Positions 62,996 through 64,000 of a stretch of 64,000 nucleotides of DNA are shown here, piece by piece. Origin of the DNA: Actinomycetota bacterium (lineage in GTDB: Bacteria > Actinomycetota > Thermoleophilia > Miltoncostaeales > Miltoncostaeaceae). The stretch lies in contig VGCE01000003.1 in NCBI GenBank assembly GCA_016870155.1, positions 164,977-228,976 of the forward strand. Direction: 5' to 3'. The notes beneath the pieces were generated by a model that was not told the origin of the DNA, searched no databases, and worked only from the letters and a program-made list of their open reading frames with translations. The translations under genes were made by a program, and so were the position numbers. Each line of letters opens with the position of its first letter. Within the stretch, counting starts at the first letter, position 1.

Positions 62996-64000
62996 CTACC
63001 AGCACCTGCCGTTGACCGCCCACTTCGCCAGGAACCACGTGCACCTGGAGGTTGCGTAGAAGGTCACGGCTCCCGGGCCGACTCCGTACCACCCCTCGGA
63101 GTAGTAGTAGAAGGACCTTCCCAGATCGAATCGCCTAATGGTGCTGTTGACGCCCGGCCCGATGACGGTGTTCCCCGCTCTGAAGAAGTGGTCCCCGAGA
63201 TCCACCTCTCCGACGCTGTCGTAGGCAAAACCCCTGCCGTCGACGAAATTCCAGAATTCAGTCCCTTGCCGACCAAAGTTCGGGATGTTCTCCCAGCAGT
63301 TGCGAAGTCGGCTGGAGTAGACCCCATTGCAGGTGCCGCCGTTCGGCATCCACCTCTGGGTCTGGTTCTCGGCCCTGCGCGCCGAGGGCGTGGTGGTGGT
63401 CCCGGGCGCAGCCGCAGCGGGCGTGGCCTTGGGCTGGGTGATGGTCCGTGGCATGTCCACGAACATCTCCACGTTCGCCAATGCCGTCGGCTCGGTCTCA
63501 TGGTCATGCTCACCGGGCGGGGTGGTCTCATCCACCCGGTCGACCTTCGCCTCGAGCTGGTCCCACACCACGGGGTTGGTGATGACCTGCGCATCGAACC
63601 TCAAGGTCGTGCCCTGCTGCGATCCGTCGCGCAGGCGCACCACCACCTCCTCGCCGCCGCCACTGCCGTCGGCGGCGCGCAGCACCGCGCGCGGAGGGTT
63701 GGCCGTGAACTGGCCGGTCTCATCGCCGTAGCCGGTCCAGTAGGCCATGAAGAACTTGGTCGGCAACGACGCGGTGGTCTCGGCCCTGCTGAGCTCGAAG
63801 ACCCCCACCGTGGAGGGCACCCCGCGCAGCACAAGCGTGTACTCGCCCGGCGCGCCGGCGACCGGCGTGAAGGTGGCCGAGGTGGCGCTCGCCTCCATCA
63901 GGAAGTCCGGCAGGCGATCGCCGGGCTTGGCGTGCGCGCCCGTTGCCCCGATGAGCAGCCCTGCGGCCACGGTGAGCGAGGCGAGGAGCCCCGCGATGCG
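62996..64000 (-). CDS. Exported protein with unrecognised C-terminal domain (5' end outside window)
   Basis: The frame is open to the window edge (RIAGLLASLTVAAGLLIGAT is the visible part of a signal peptide, cut near GAHA). Residues up to about 165 form a beta-rich domain (KPGDRLPDFLMEAS, VVVRLRDGSQQGTTLR), then a Pro/Ala/Thr linker. The last 120 residues (NGGTCNGVYSSRLRNCWENI, GDHFFRAGNTVIGPGVN, RSFYYYSEGWYGVG, ending AVNGRCW) have four cysteines and many aromatic residues and match no family I know. This part is visibly less GC-rich than the rest of the window, which suggests separate origin. True start not visible. Confidence 0.6.
   Translation of the reverse strand, partial: RIAGLLASLTVAAGLLIGATGAHAKPGDRLPDFLMEASATSATFTPVAGAPGEYTLVLRGVPSTVGVFELSRAETTASLPTKFFMAYWTGYGDETGQFTANPPRAVLRAADGSGGGEEVVVRLRDGSQQGTTLRFDAQVITNPVVWDQLEAKVDRVDETTPPGEHDHETEPTALANVEMFVDMPRTITQPKATPAAAAPGTTTTPSARRAENQTQRWMPNGGTCNGVYSSRLRNCWENIPNFGRQGTEFWNFVDGRGFAYDSVGEVDLGDHFFRAGNTVIGPGVNSTIRRFDLGRSFYYYSEGWYGVGPGAVTFYATSRCTWFLAKWAVNGRCW

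Noticed and set aside
1..64000. CRISPR arrays, rRNA genes, prophage, integrase or replication origin
   Set aside because: No spaced direct repeats, no rRNA signature, no integrase or phage structural genes and no DnaA-box cluster were seen on either strand.

Overview
The window is high-GC bacterial chromosome, roughly 70% GC by eye. It has dense four-base ATGA/GTGA gene overlaps, many GTG and TTG starts, and mostly housekeeping content. The gene set points to the phylum Actinomycetota, probably class Thermoleophilia: a GuaB3-type IMP dehydrogenase homologue, a SufR-SufBD-Rieske-SufCSUT iron-sulfur operon, a CtpE-like P-type ATPase, a PduO-type cobalamin adenosyltransferase, LppX/LprG-like and NlpC/P60 envelope proteins, and an rlmB-sigH pair with a Bacillus-type SigH-family sigma factor. 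The class assignment is inference. I see no phage, plasmid, CRISPR or biosynthetic island.

Layout. 1-5.8 kb: end of rlmB, sigH, a stress protein, tRNA-Thr, OsmC, a polysaccharide deacetylase and a decayed exported-protein/SGNH-hydrolase locus. 5.8-12.5 kb: a small membrane protein, a transporter fused to a stress domain, a glyoxalase-fold protein, a secreted beta-propeller protein, an N-acetylmuramoyl-alanine amidase and a MarR regulator. 12.6-17.5 kb: DEDDh exonuclease, short MutY overlapping a NUDIX hydrolase, membrane protein, beta-hydroxyacid dehydrogenase, GST. 17.6-25 kb: P-type ATPase facing D,D-carboxypeptidase, PfkB kinase, guaB3, guaA. 25-34 kb: a Cys/His protein, then rplM-rpsI-glmM-glmS-acpS-nnr-alr-cca, a ribosome and cell-wall precursor cluster. 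34-39 kb: pduO, lgt, two peptidoglycan hydrolases and a dead VapBC-like module. 39-47 kb: the suf operon with divergent sufR. 47-54 kb: membrane proteins, SDR, thioesterase, amidohydrolase, SirB1-like protein, a 707-bp REP-transposase element, ferredoxin, Mrp and an MBL hydrolase. 54-64 kb: RpiB-like protein, secreted propeller/repeat protein, a lipoprotein-LLM-GATase operon, an MBL-Nif3 operon, tRNA-Gly, a PAP2 phosphatase and a partial exported protein.

How the genes fit together. Three themes dominate: envelope construction and remodelling (GlmM/GlmS, Alr, DacA-like enzyme, amidase, NlpC/P60, M23, Lgt, deacetylase), Fe-S biogenesis (suf, Mrp, SufT, ferredoxin) and nucleotide or DNA maintenance (GuaB3/GuaA, MutY, NUDIX, exonuclease, CCA enzyme). 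The most striking regulatory feature is a repeated TANNNT (-10) hexamer 6-8 bases before the start codon of transcription units. It implies widespread leaderless mRNAs and moves several gene starts. Other points of note are three lesions in the exported-protein/SGNH locus, a toxin-antitoxin pair with both halves broken, a REP transposase between perfect 22-bp inverted repeats, a three-copy hairpin at the end of guaA, and a probable CTG start for glmM.
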